Part shown: piece by piece, positions 21,201 to 31,023 of the stretch
Numbering within the stretch: the first letter of the stretch is position 1
How the letters are laid out: every line of letters starts with the position of its first letter
Origin: Tieghemiomyces parasiticus
Lineage: Eukaryota > Kickxellomycota > Dimargaritomycetes > Dimargaritales > Dimargaritaceae
Assembly (NCBI GenBank): GCA_027575765.1
Contig: JANBPT010000394.1
Location: 1-38,744 of the forward strand
DNA: 38,744 bases
Reading direction: 5' to 3'
Position numbers and translations under genes: made by a program
The notes under the pieces: generated by a model
Seen by the model: only the letters and a program-made list of their open reading frames with translations
Told to the model about the DNA's origin: nothing
Databases searched by the model: none

Positions 21201-23963
21201 CAACCATTAACTTTAGGGGCAGTAGCACGGAAACACTCATTGCCGGTCATTCATGTCGGCCCTTTTATTTTCAGTATCCGCCAGCCCAAGCCAATTCGTG
21301 CTGATCGAGCCTTTTACCATTTTCTGGCCTTTATACATTTTCAAGGAGATAGGCGGTTAGAGAGGAGCAATAAGCATGTAAATGAAGGGGGAGAGAAGAA
21401 AGCGCAGCCTGGCCAACTCCCAGTGGTGGTAGGGACGACGATCTTTAGGCTGTATCCTCCACCGTTCCGGCACTGTCTGTCGCCAATGAGCGGATCGAAG
21501 GTGTTTTCTGGCCTCCCCTCCAAAGGGGATCGGCACCTCATCCTCGTCGCCACCTTTAGCTGTGTTCTGACATACAAGCTAGACGAGTGTCGGTCTGTTG
21601 CTCAAGTGCCGTTGGCCCGCGGGTCAGTCGTAATCCCTTTGGAATGATTGGCCGGAAATCTTTGGGGTCACCGGTCAGACCATTGATTTCTGGGGGGGGG
21701 GAGGTGGTGGAGCACCAGGATGCTAGCCAAGTCTCTCGGGGGATGGGGGCAAGCTTTCCGTGTCTTCTCCGGATAAATTGCCCGGATGCTCATTCGTCCC
21801 CGTCGACCCTGACGCTCCGTCCAATGTGTCGAATACCCCCTTTATCCGCTCCCAGTATTAATGCCCCCCATCTGCCTAGGGGTACGCGTGGCTATGCATC
21901 CCCTTTCTCTCCATATCAATATTCCCCTTGTCCTGCTGCAATCGCCAGAGAATTTGCCTTGCTTGATACAATCGCTCCCTAAACCTCGAGTCGACTCACA
22001 TTGGAACCATATCGTCGGCACAACACTACAGGGACTACTATCGCGATCGAAATCGTATTGCAACTGCTCCTTGCGGTCATATCTCGCTCCCGCTCTCTGA
22101 ATTGGCGGCTAGCCTGCTTCTATCATCTGCGTGAAATCCACGTACTACTTCAGTCTAGGGCGTGACTCTGCTTATTCAGCCAGGGCTCCCCCAGCCGGCT
22201 ACATGGCGCCTTGCCCCTCCTTATCCGATTGGTCTAACTAGTAGCTTATTAATTTTAAACCATTTATACAGAATCCATCCAACTTCCGGGTCGAATAACC
22301 TCCAAGCGCCGATGCTGCATCGTTTCGACAAGGACATCGGCGACCTGGTATCGTACGGTATAGAAATAACTGACCGTGCGGGCCTGTCGCAAAGTAGGCC
22401 GGTCGGCCTAGCGACGTGTATAAGCTCGGCCCGGTAAGCAAGCTTGACGGCCAAACAAATACCGGTGAAATGACACTGAGGACAGGTGGATTGATTACCG
22501 TACTCAAAGCGAATTGTCGACGGACGGGCCTTCATATTGCATTCGTGTTAAGCAGTTACGGGTTGACCCCAGTTGCTGATCGCTATGTGTCCATCAGATT
22601 AGAGCTAGAGCTCGAAGTGCAATCTCATCGACTTGGTCCGGGGTACGTCGACCTACTATGCACTGTCATGTCGCTATGACATATTAGCATGATTTAGTCT
22701 TAGGTAGGAGGCGGATGAGGAAAGGTGAATAAATTACGGCGATTTTTCGACTACCCGCCAAAGATATCATGTTCGCCAGCCTTATCAGGTCGACAACGAC
22801 GGTGGTTCTCCGGTTTTTTCTCTTCCTCTCACTCTTTCACACCTCTGAGCAAGCCTCCGTCGTTCCTTGCTTGTCATGAAACGGAGCGCTCCGTCTGTAA
22901 CATTGTGGTTGGTGTCCACGCTCCAGTAGTTTCGCCCGTTAATATACCGTCTAGAATATCGTTCACAGCCCCACAGTTCATACAACTCATCTCCTCCTAG
23001 ATCCTGGGAATTTTTTCATTTTTATTATTTCGCTCACTGCCGCCTTACCCTAAACGGAGAGTGATAGTTGACGACAGTGGTGGGTTGGAAGTATGGCGAC
23101 GAGGCGGGCAACCGATTAAATTGACACACTGTATTCCCGAAGTGGATGGGCTCCAGGACGAAAGGGTGGGGATGACTGACGGAATAGTCTAGAGGCTAGC
23201 GGATTCGATTCCCAAAACGGTGTGGGGGCGCTAGACCGTTCCCTACAACATAGCCGGCCTGTCGGGTATACATTCTAGCCCTGCTATTTTATTGCAGCTG
23301 AGTCAGGGCTACATCCGCAGCCCCCAATGTGTGCCATGCGGTGTCTGAGGTCCATCACTCCCTTTCTTCAAGGTTAACCTTCCGTCCTTCTCACTTCGAA
23401 GTGTACGGCTCCGTACTGATCGATGTGAGGTATGTGAATGGTCGAGACGCCTATTACTAGACATTCCACACGGCTATCTGGTTCGAGTAGGACAGTCAGG
23501 ATAAACAGTACCTTCTAGACCCAGCCATCAATGCACGGCTTAGCATGATTAAAATATTTTGTCGTTGTCCACTGCGTTGCTGATGCAAATGCGGAACATT
23601 AGAGACACTACGAGTCCTCATGTCCCAAGCCGGCTAACCCCATCAACCAGTTTATGTGTGGGGAACGGCTAGTCTGCTGTGTATGAGTCTATACCATTAT
23701 AGGCCTACGATTGGCTATGGTTACCGAGGTTGTTTTTTTTTTTTGCTGCATCCGCAGCGCTACTAAAAAAGTTGGATTTGCCTAAGTAGATAGTACAACA
23801 AAAAGAATTAGTGGCGGGCAACCAGCAGCTGAATCCACCTATCCATCGCCCCATTCTGCATTGTTACCTCATTGGGTCCTCTACGCATTCTGCTGGTCCA
23901 CCAATACTCACTTCTGTTAACGACGAGCCCCACCCCAATCCCCAATTCGACCCAATAGTCACC
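18209..23963. other. 5.7 kb stretch with no supported gene
   Basis: No frame here combines length, a recognisable domain and splice signals. The longest, 21198-21647 plus (149 codons), has no signal peptide, domain or clear promoter. The left part (18.2-20.1 kb) is purine-rich on the plus strand, consistent with the RasGEF promoter and leader. The right part (about 21.7-23.0 kb) has C/T-rich patches on the plus strand. A bulged GC-rich hairpin lies at 22386-22415, listed separately. A T-run of about 14 lies at 23731-23744, some 220 bases before the UTP25 ATG. G-runs occur near 19890 and 21690. No tRNA, snRNA or transposon ends were recognised. An undetected non-coding RNA, or a decayed element, cannot be excluded. 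Confidence 0.6.
22386..22415. other. Perfect two-step GC-rich hairpin
   Basis: Outer arms GTCGC (22386-22390) and GCGAC (22411-22415) pair. Inner arms TAGGCC (22395-22400) and GGCCTA (22405-22410) pair around a GGTC loop. A four-base AAAG bulge lies on the 5' side only. This gives eleven paired bases with no mismatch. It sits in the middle of the long gene-free stretch. It could be part of a structured RNA on either strand, or chance. Confidence 0.5.
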
Positions 23964-26900
23964 ATGCCGCGTCCCAAGACCCGGTACTCGAAAGCGATCC
24001 CGAGTCGCAAGGGTAAAACCGATTCGGGCAAGGATGGGAAACTCACGTCTGCCGAGCGTCGTCGGCGGATCGAGGAATATGGTGAGGTCGACCCCATGAT
24101 CTCCCATGCCGACGAGGGTCTGGACGAGGCCATTTTCAAGGCTATGAACAAGGGGTAAGTTGATTATACGTGTGCAGTTCCCGAGAGTCTAGATGGAGCT
24201 GACTCCGGCCGGCCTCTACTGCCCTACGGTCGAGGTCCCCCTCTACTTGACCGCCACCTCTCCTATACCTCAATGTATGTTCACCCAATTTTATCCTCAA
24301 CTCCTGTCCCACTTAACCTCCAGGAAGTATGACTTCCAAATCCGTGTCGATCAGGACGGTAACGAGATACTCAGCGCAGACGACGAGCCCGCCAAGACCG
24401 GCACGGAGCCCACGGTGGATCAGGATAGCGACAACGACGAGGAATTCGATGAGGCGGCCTATGACCGGGATAGTCTGCTCGCACGCAAGAAGCGGCGCCT
24501 CCGGCGGGAACAGGACCTCCGGCGCGACGTGGAATTCATGCGTATTGGCGATAACGAGGTCTTATCCGACGACGACCTAGATTACAAGCAGGCCCGTGAC
24601 GCTGTACCAATCCGTCACGGTCTCTTCGTCACCTCCAAAGTTTTGAACCGACCCCTCGCCAGCAACGGTACCCAGACTGACAGCCACAAACGGGCTCGGT
24701 GGGATGACTCGGACGATTCCGGCACCGACTTCGTGGACAAGAAGAAGGCTGGCGGTAACCCATTTGAAACTCTAGTGGGGATGCTCAAGAAGGATTCGGC
24801 TTTCGCTGACGTATACGAACGCCAGAAATTAGAGGAGAACGCCCGTGAGGATTATACCGAGGAAAGCGCGAGTGATTCCGACGTCGACGGGGGTGGCCTG
24901 GGCGAGTCAGGGGAGTCAGAAGATGGCGACCCGGACCACAGTATCGTTGGTGCTGACGAGCTATCGGAAGATGCCCAATCAGACGTCGAAAGCCCGGCGA
25001 CCGGCAGTGATGAAGATCAGTCTGAAGGTACGAGCGAGGAAGACGAGGACGACCAAGATGTGGACTTGGAGGATCAGGATGCTATCGACCGTTACGTCCA
25101 GCGCTACGCCGAAGACAACGAAGTGGTGGACGGTCGGTTGGAGATGGAGTTGCAGGACGGGCCGCGTAGCGACGAGGATAGCGATGCGGTCACCGACGAT
25201 GACGCCGACGCGAGCGACGCTGACGAAACGCCCGAGTACGTGACCCCAGATTACTATATGCGGCACTTCGGGGACGACACCTACGATGCACTGGCTCCGC
25301 GGCTCGAACAGGTGAAGGCCAAACAAACCCATACGCGCACATTCCAGAACGACACTTTGCAACATGTTACCGTGACTGTCTACGGTGACTCGGAGCAGGA
25401 CGCCTCGTTGACTGAAGAATGGGCACGGATTGACCAGCCTCTGGACAACTTTTCGACCATGCGCCTCCGCGAGCGGATGCAGAACCCCTGGCGGCGGGTG
25501 CACGGGGCCAAGCGACGAGGTCCCATGCCACTCTTATCCTACCATAACGACCTGGAGGTGCAACTGTTTCGCCTGATGGACACGTACCGTGATCTTCTGT
25601 ACACACAACGCACCCACACTAACTCCACCCAAATCCGACGGGCTTACGCTCTGCACGCGGTTAATCACCTGTACAAGAACCGCGAGACCCTGCTCAACCA
25701 CAGCTTGGCCATTCGCCAGGCGCGGACGGCGGGGCCCGGTGCCGAGGCTCCGGACTACCGCGACCAAGGGTTCACGCGCCCCAAAGTACTTATCATTCTG
25801 CCCTTTCGCAACAGTGCCTTCGAAGTTGTGCGGCTCCTGACTGCCCTGGCCGGTAAGGACCAAGTAGAGAATAAGGCCAAGTTTATGGGCCGATTCGGCG
25901 TGCGGGCCGAGGACGATACCGTCGACCCGACGCGGCCGGCAGACTACACGGCCAACTTCCGGGGAAACATTGATGACTATTTCCGTCTGGGTATCAAATT
26001 CATGCGCCGCACTGATATCCTCTTCAGCCCGTATTACGACTCAGACGTGCTCATCATGTCCCCGCTAGCCCTCAGAATGGCTGTGGGTAACCTATCCGCC
26101 AAGAAGGCCGACTATGACTACCTGTCATCTATCGAGATGCTGATCGTGGACCAGTGCGACGCCATCAGCATGCAAAACTGGGAACACCTCGATTTCATCT
26201 TAAAGGCGCTTAACCAGATGCCCAAATCGGCCCACAACTGCGATTTTTCTCGTGTGCGTCGGGCGTACCTGGACGGCCACGCCGCCCACTTCCGTCAGAC
26301 TCTCGTGTTTGCCGACTACCCCACCCCAGAACTTAACGCCCTATTTCGGAACCAGTGCCTCAACGTCGCCGGCCGAATCCGCGTCAAGTGTGCGCGGTAT
26401 CCTGGCCAGCTCGCTGAAGTGCGGGCCCGGATCCCACAAACGTTTACGCGTATCCCGTGCGACAGCGTGGCCGCCGCCGACGACGCCCGATTTACCTATT
26501 TTTCCGACGTGTTCTTGCCCAACCTCACGGCTGCCAACCTAACCTACTCTAGCGTGGCGCTAATGGTCCCGTCATACTTTGACTTTGTGCGCGTACGTAA
26601 CCACCTCATCCAGAGCGGCTACAACGCTGCCTTCCTCTCCGAATATTCCTCCCCGTCCGACATGGCCCGCGCCCGTACTACCTTCTTCAACGGCCAAAAG
26701 AACCTCCTCGTGTTTACCGAACGCTTCCATTATTTCCGTCGCTACCGGTTGCGTGGTATCAAACATCTCGTGTTTTATAGTCTGCCGGATCACGCCCACT
26801 ACTACCCCGAGGTTGTCAATTTTATGGCCCTAACGGCCATTCCCCAGGTCAAGTCTCTCGGTGACCGAGAGGAGATTCTCCGCCAGACCGCCCAGGCCCT

Positions 26901-27057
26901 CAGTCGCGCGGCCAAAGGTGAGGCCTCCGACGCGGAAGATTGGACCTGTACCACGCTGTTTACCAGTTTTGACCAGATGAAGCTCGAACGCATCGTCGGC
27001 ACCGACGTAGCCAAGAAAATGGTTCGCGGCGGTAAGGGTACCTACACATTTGTGTGA
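23964..27057 (+). CDS. UTP25: Utp25-like small-subunit processome protein
   Basis: Nucleolar ribosome-biogenesis factor of the small-subunit processome, needed for 18S rRNA maturation (family DEF/UTP25, formerly DUF1253). Two exons, 23964-24154 and 24324-27057, donor GTAAGT, acceptor CCTCCAG, phase 2, giving 974 residues. Residues 1-63 are basic (MPRPKTRYSKAIPSRKGKTD). About 80-370 is very rich in Asp and Glu, longer than in yeast (Utp25 is 721 residues). The core from about 430 shows RPKVLIILPFRNSA (near 549), FRGNIDDYFRLGIKF, TDILFSPYYDSDVLIMSPLA and VDQCD (near 672). The fold is DEAD-helicase-like, but no Walker A GKT is seen and VDQCD stands where DEAD would be, so it is probably not an active ATPase; this is usual for the family. 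Only well-supported plus-strand gene in the window. Confidence 0.95.
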
Positions 27058-27147
27058 GATCCCCCTTTTGACTAGCCTTGAGTATGCTGTGAACAGAGTT
27101 GTGAGGGGAGGGGCGTATTCCACACTGTCTGCCTAGTTGACACGATA

Positions 27148-27153
27148 AATAAA
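27148..27153 (+). terminator. Probable UTP25 polyadenylation signal
   Basis: A canonical AATAAA lies about 90 bases after the UTP25 stop codon, on the coding strand, in an A-rich setting. Spacing and sequence fit a fungal polyadenylation element. The cleavage site itself is not visible. Confidence 0.5.
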
Positions 27154-27285
27154 CCACCATTTGTCAGCTGACCTTGATATCCTAGTTAGTACACACTCCG
27201 CTATTATCAACCTACGGAGGACCCTGGTCAAAGAAAATATTTACATTGTGATCTGCCCAGCTTGGCTCATCAGCTACCGTGATAC

Positions 27286-27305
27286 ATCTCTCTGCACAGA
27301 GAGAT
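27286..27305. repeat. 20-base inverted repeat downstream of UTP25
   Basis: ATCTCTCT and AGAGAGAT pair perfectly around GCAC. It lies between the convergent 3' ends of UTP25 and the small secreted protein gene. It might help transcript ends separate, but no such role is shown. Confidence 0.45.
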
Positions 27306-27420
27306 ATAGTGGCGTTAGAGAGTATTTATTATATGTAGTGCGCCAATGGTTTGACGTAATATAATTGCTGGAATAGGTTCATCGGGATACCAAATAAATC
27401 CATGGGATGGGGACCGCCAC

Positions 27421-27711
27421 TCAAATGGTGAGCCTGCAAAGATCGGCGACCTTGTCGCAGGTCCCTGATGTAGCTCTTTCGGTCCCATCAAAGCCAGTGC
27501 TAGCCGCTGGGGGTTTAGCAATGAATGCGTTGATGGTACAATTGGCACTGCAGGCTACCATAAAAGTACCAGATCCCTCGCCTAATTTCACCGACGACGG
27601 TAGAGGGCTCGGGTGTGGGTTACTAAGGATCGGTTTCGCCGCTGAACAGATGACCAGGGCGAAAAGTGCCAGGAAGAGGCATACGTACGATTGAGAGAGA
27701 CGGGCTGACAT
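27421..27711 (-). CDS. Small secreted cysteine-containing protein, 96 residues
   Basis: A short complete frame whose N-terminus is a textbook signal peptide: charged start MSARLSQ, hydrophobic core VCLFLALFALVIC, likely cut after SAA near residue 25. The mature part of about 71 residues has four cysteines (54, 58, 85, 92), enough for two disulfides, and one N-glycosylation site (NCT). The frame stays open upstream to an ATG at 27780, but that start would place 23 residues before the signal peptide, so 27711 is preferred. An ATATAT element lies about 50 bases upstream at 27760-27765. No family recognised. Small secreted proteins of this kind are often lineage-specific in fungi; an effector, defence or wall role is possible but unsupported. 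The reading frame is short enough that chance is not excluded. Confidence 0.5.
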   Translation of the reverse strand: MSARLSQSYVCLFLALFALVICSAAKPILSNPHPSPLPSSVKLGEGSGTFMVACSANCTINAFIAKPPAASTGFDGTERATSGTCDKVADLCRLTI

Positions 27712-27759
27712 GCTAGCTGGGTGTATTAAGGATTGGGCGTTGGTGGGTGGGGGTACCAG

Positions 27760-27765
27760 ATATAT
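27760..27765 (-). promoter_or_regulatory. TATA-like element of the small secreted protein gene
   Basis: ATATAT on the minus strand, about 50 bases upstream of the ATG at 27711. Position suits a core promoter, but the match is modest. Confidence 0.3.
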
Positions 27766-29016
27766 GAAGGCCCGACACAAAGATTGGGCGAAATATTAGG
27801 ATCCAGGCCAAGATACGCACAATAAACGGCAGGAAACGTGAATGTGTTGACTATAGGAAAGGTCAGTAAGGAAAGTGTTCGTCTGAGCGGCGACTTCATC
27901 TTTATATGACCAGTCAAAATCCAAGGCGAAAGTGTACCCCCGTAAATGGCCGTTCAACGACAGCCACCGGCCTCGCTCATGTCGAAGAGACTCAACAGGT
28001 ACTGTCCAGTGTGGTGAAAAGGTTTGGGCTACGACCATAAGGGTAGGTGGAGATAATGAACTCAGGGATTTCCGCTTGGAGAATGCTCGGACCAGGGGGG
28101 GGGCAATAAGTATGGGTCCATCCGTATGCCACTGACCAGCCCCCAGTCAATGGCCATGCTGAAGCGGTTTAGATTTATCTGGGCGGACTTCAGCCTTTTC
28201 TCTCTACGCACTAACGGCGATGTTGAACAGATTGTTCATCCATCTCGTTCGCCATAAGCCAATCCTCACCGGATAATCCCAGCCTCCTCCTCTTCCCCAT
28301 GGTTTTTACGTGGAACGCTATACTTTTAGCATAGCGGACATTACAAAGGATTTCTTACAGCCCCGACTGAAAAACGAGGCCATGCGGTCGCGAGTGTAAT
28401 CCCCTTCTTGATCCTCCTCCGACCCCACCACATGCCACAATCCATCCTCTATTCTGAGCTCTCTAGCGGCTTAGCTCTGTGACGAGGAAAGTTAATCGGC
28501 CAGCGCCTCTACATCTCTGTTTCGGGGTCGCTTATTTTACTGAAGGCGAACAGAAGCAGCTCTCCAGTGGCCTTGCGCACCTAGTTGACCTTGTAGAGGA
28601 AGGATACCAGCCTCATTAGCGTAAGGCTCATTCAAAGCATGGATTTAGGGGGATGGCACGTCTCCCCCCATCACCAGAGGTCTCCGAGGTGTTCATCAAC
28701 CAGGGCCGAGCACCGATCTCTGCCACGCCGAGTTTCATTTTTTACAGATATTTAAAGAATGCATCATGTGGCACGTAGCTTCTTCATATGAATCGGGTGG
28801 CGCTATGAAAAGATGGGATTATCAGAAATAACACACCCCATAATCGTGGAACTACGTCTCATCAAGGGGTGTGCAAAAGACAAGGGGAGGGGAGGTGAAA
28901 TAAGGGATCCGCAGTAAAGTAGCCCAGTGAGAGATAGGAGAATAGAAGAGCAAAAGAAATCAAATTATGTATAGGTAAAAGAGGCACCGAGGAAAGAGAG
29001 GGTAGGTGGGCGGGCG

Positions 29017-29024
29017 TATATAAA
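29017..29024 (+). promoter_or_regulatory. TATA box directed antisense to the NAPE-PLD-like gene
   Basis: TATATAAA in a GC-rich setting, a consensus core promoter element. Transcription from it would run rightward into the end of the minus-strand gene at 29124. No matching protein-coding gene was found, so it is either fortuitous or drives an antisense transcript. Confidence 0.3.
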
Positions 29025-29123
29025 GTCCAGCTGCAACGTTGCGTCCGTGAGCAAGGACAGCCGACCAAAGTGGGTGATCAAGCCGCAAAATAAATGATAG
29101 AAAGTGATAATATAGGTGGCAAA

Positions 29124-30473
29124 TTACGCCGGGGCGGGTACGGTGGTCTCGGTAGTAGACGCAGGGACTGTAAGCATGGCGCCGATATCCATGACACAAA
29201 AGTCAGCGGCGGTATGGCCCCGCTGGGCCAGGGCCTTGGCGAGTCGCTGGGGCGGCTCAGTTAGGGGCTCATCGGTGAGGATGAAGGTACCCCAGTGCAT
29301 ACCAACGCTCTTCTTGGAGCGTACATCCTCATGGAGACGGACAGCATCTTCGGGGCTGCAGTGCACGGGAGAAAACACCCAGCGTGGCGAATAGGCGCCG
29401 ATGGGGATACAGGATAGGTCAAAGGGACCGTACCGCTCGCCAATCTCACGGAAGGCCGGGCACACTGGGGTAGTGTCTTCCGCGGTATCTAGGGTGAGCT
29501 CATGGGCCCGGTCGCGCACCGTGCGGTACCCGGTGTCGCCCGCGAAGTAGAACCGCTGACCATTGGGGAAGAGCAGACAGAAGCTGGCCCACAGGGTACG
29601 GTACCGGTCGGTTAGGCTGCGGCCAGTAAAATGTTGGCAGGGCGTGCAGACCACCTTGACCCCATGGAGCGGGCTGGTCGTGTCGGCTGCGACGCCCAGC
29701 TGAAGATCAGCCTCGTCCCACCAGTCCATCTCACGGATGTTGGTCACACCCAGGTCTTCCAACCAGGCTTTGTTGCCCAGCGGTACGCAGTAGACAGGTT
29801 TGGGGCCCAGACTCCTGATGGTGTTTACGTCCATGTGGTCGTAGTGGTTGTGGCTGATGACGACCAAGTCGATGGGCGGGAGGTCCTCCACCTTGCAGGG
29901 CGTAGGGCGGACACGCTTAGGGCCAGCGAATTGCACGAACGAGCAGCGCTCGGAGAACACCGGGTCAAACAAGATGTTAAGCCCGTTGGCTTGCAGCAAG
30001 AAACTCGCGTGGCCCAGCCAGGTGAGCTGGAGCTGAGTCGGGTCGGGACGGGTCAGCTGGGCGGTTGCCATGGGCAAGACAGGGATCATAGTCTTCTCGT
30101 CGGGCAGAAACAGGCTAGTCCGAATATTCCAGTCCTTGACCATGGCCATTAACACCGAAAGGAATCCAAAGTGCTGGTGCGAGGGCCAAGGGTTGATAAA
30201 CCCGCCCTTAGGGTTGTGGTGGGCAGGGGTGGCAGAGGTATCAGCCATGGGTCGGACAAGAGTACGGGGAAGGCGTAGGGACGATAAGGAGAGTGCAGCG
30301 GCGGCGGCGCTGAGGACCGAGGGTGTGGCGGCCGAGGGCAAAGGAGCTCGGGGAGAATGTGTGGAGCGGCGGCCGAGGAGGGTGGCCGGGTAATGCGGAA
30401 CAGGCCAAGGGTTCAGGCGTCGGAGGTAGTAGGGTGTAGTGAGCCGCGGCAGCGGCAGCCGGGTCGGAATCAT
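29124..30473 (-). CDS. NAPE-PLD-like metallo-beta-lactamase-fold phospholipase
   Basis: Zinc hydrolase of the NAPE-PLD family (yeast relative Fmp30), which releases N-acylethanolamines from N-acyl-phosphatidylethanolamine at membranes. Single exon, 449 residues from the ATG at 30473; human NAPE-PLD is 393. The metal site is complete: SHNHYDHMD gives HxHxDH at 208-213, then His281 (TPCQHFTGRS), Asp313 (FYFAGDTGYR) and His393 (VGMHWGTF). GGFINPWP near 90-97 also matches the family. The first 75 residues are basic and lack acidic residues (MIPTRLPLPRLTTPYYLRRL), resembling a mitochondrial leader; Fmp30 is mitochondrial. A second ATG at 30248 would give a form without it. The frame stays open upstream to 30545 but with no earlier ATG. 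Confidence 0.93.
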   Translation of the reverse strand: MIPTRLPLPRLTTPYYLRRLNPWPVPHYPATLLGRRSTHSPRAPLPSAATPSVLSAAAAALSLSSLRLPRTLVRPMADTSATPAHHNPKGGFINPWPSHQHFGFLSVLMAMVKDWNIRTSLFLPDEKTMIPVLPMATAQLTRPDPTQLQLTWLGHASFLLQANGLNILFDPVFSERCSFVQFAGPKRVRPTPCKVEDLPPIDLVVISHNHYDHMDVNTIRSLGPKPVYCVPLGNKAWLEDLGVTNIREMDWWDEADLQLGVAADTTSPLHGVKVVCTPCQHFTGRSLTDRYRTLWASFCLLFPNGQRFYFAGDTGYRTVRDRAHELTLDTAEDTTPVCPAFREIGERYGPFDLSCIPIGAYSPRWVFSPVHCSPEDAVRLHEDVRSKKSVGMHWGTFILTDEPLTEPPQRLAKALAQRGHTAADFCVMDIGAMLTVPASTTETTVPAPA

Positions 30474-30995
30474 ATATACTTGTGGTGCACTGGCAGCGGA
30501 GGGCGCCAAAGGCGAAGGGAAAGGTGGGTGAAGGGGGTGGGGCACGAGATCACACGTTCTAAATGTGGATTCTGGAGTTGGTCCTTGATAACAGAGGCTT
30601 TCGAAGCGTGGGGATTCCGTACCTCATCGCAAGCGCGGTCGCGGGTATCTGGCAATCCAACTCACAGAGGGACCTAGCGGTCGGCGGAAAAAAAAGAACG
30701 GAGCATAACTGACAGGGTAATGGCTGTGGCTTTTATTGCCCCTGGCAATTGCTTAGCGGTTGCTAGTGGCCTAAGTACAGTGGGTGGGAAGACTACGTGG
30801 GGTGGGATAATTCCAAAATGGGGTGGGAAGAGACGCTGGCATAGGCCACGTAATGCAAAAAAAAAAAACAATAATCTGAGAGGTAAAGTCAAGCGAGAGG
30901 CTATTAAGGTCATTAGTGGGAGATACGAATGCGAGAGTGCTGACAGCAAGGGGGTGGGGTGATGGAGTCAGGGGGGTCTGAATCAGAACAGGTAC

Positions 30996-31003
30996 TATAT
31001 AAA
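30996..31003 (+). promoter_or_regulatory. TATA box before a small open frame
   Basis: TATATAAA followed by GGCCGGG, a good core-promoter match on the plus strand. The first downstream ATG (31024) is only 21 bases away, nearer than the usual start-site distance; the second (31057) is better placed. Confidence 0.35.
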
Positions 31004-31023
31004 GGCCGGGTCGCAGTGCTGTT

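Larger units (their letters stand above)
27058..27420. other. Intergenic region between UTP25 and the small secreted protein gene
   Basis: Shared 3' flank of two convergent genes. It contains the AATAAA signal at 27148-27153 and a perfect inverted repeat at 27286-27305. Nothing else recognised. Confidence 0.6.
27712..29123. other. Intergenic region upstream of the small secreted protein gene
   Basis: Holds the promoter side of the small secreted protein gene and the 3' flank of the NAPE-PLD-like gene. The minus-strand frame at 27796-28038 (80 codons) has no recognisable domain. A plus-strand TATATAAA at 29017-29024 points into the 3' end of the NAPE-PLD-like gene. From 28140 to 28860 I see nothing coding. 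Confidence 0.55.

Noticed and set aside
21198..21647. 149-codon plus-strand frame in the long gene-free stretch
   Set aside because: No domain, signal peptide, promoter or splice context; such a length can occur by chance at about 50 percent GC.
23194..23215. GGATTCGATTCCC resembling a tRNA T-loop
   Set aside because: The flanking bases cannot form a five-base T stem and no acceptor stem or anticodon arm is visible.
24193..24323. Upstream start of the long UTP25 frame (MELTPAGLYC)
   Set aside because: This part is the intron: a GTAAGT donor at 24155 and CCTCCAG acceptor at 24321 join the basic first exon in phase, which matches the family N-terminus better.
24979..25503. 174-codon minus-strand frame
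   Set aside because: Antisense to the acidic part of UTP25; hydrophobic Val/Leu runs arise from complementing Asp/Glu codons.
27796..28038. 80-codon minus-strand frame upstream of the small secreted protein gene
   Set aside because: No signal peptide, domain or splice junction to a neighbouring exon could be supported.
29631..30152. 173-codon plus-strand frame
   Set aside because: Antisense to the NAPE-PLD catalytic core, with no recognisable feature.
30474..30545. Extension of the NAPE-PLD frame upstream of 30473
   Set aside because: The frame is open but begins with a GTG codon; no ATG lies upstream.
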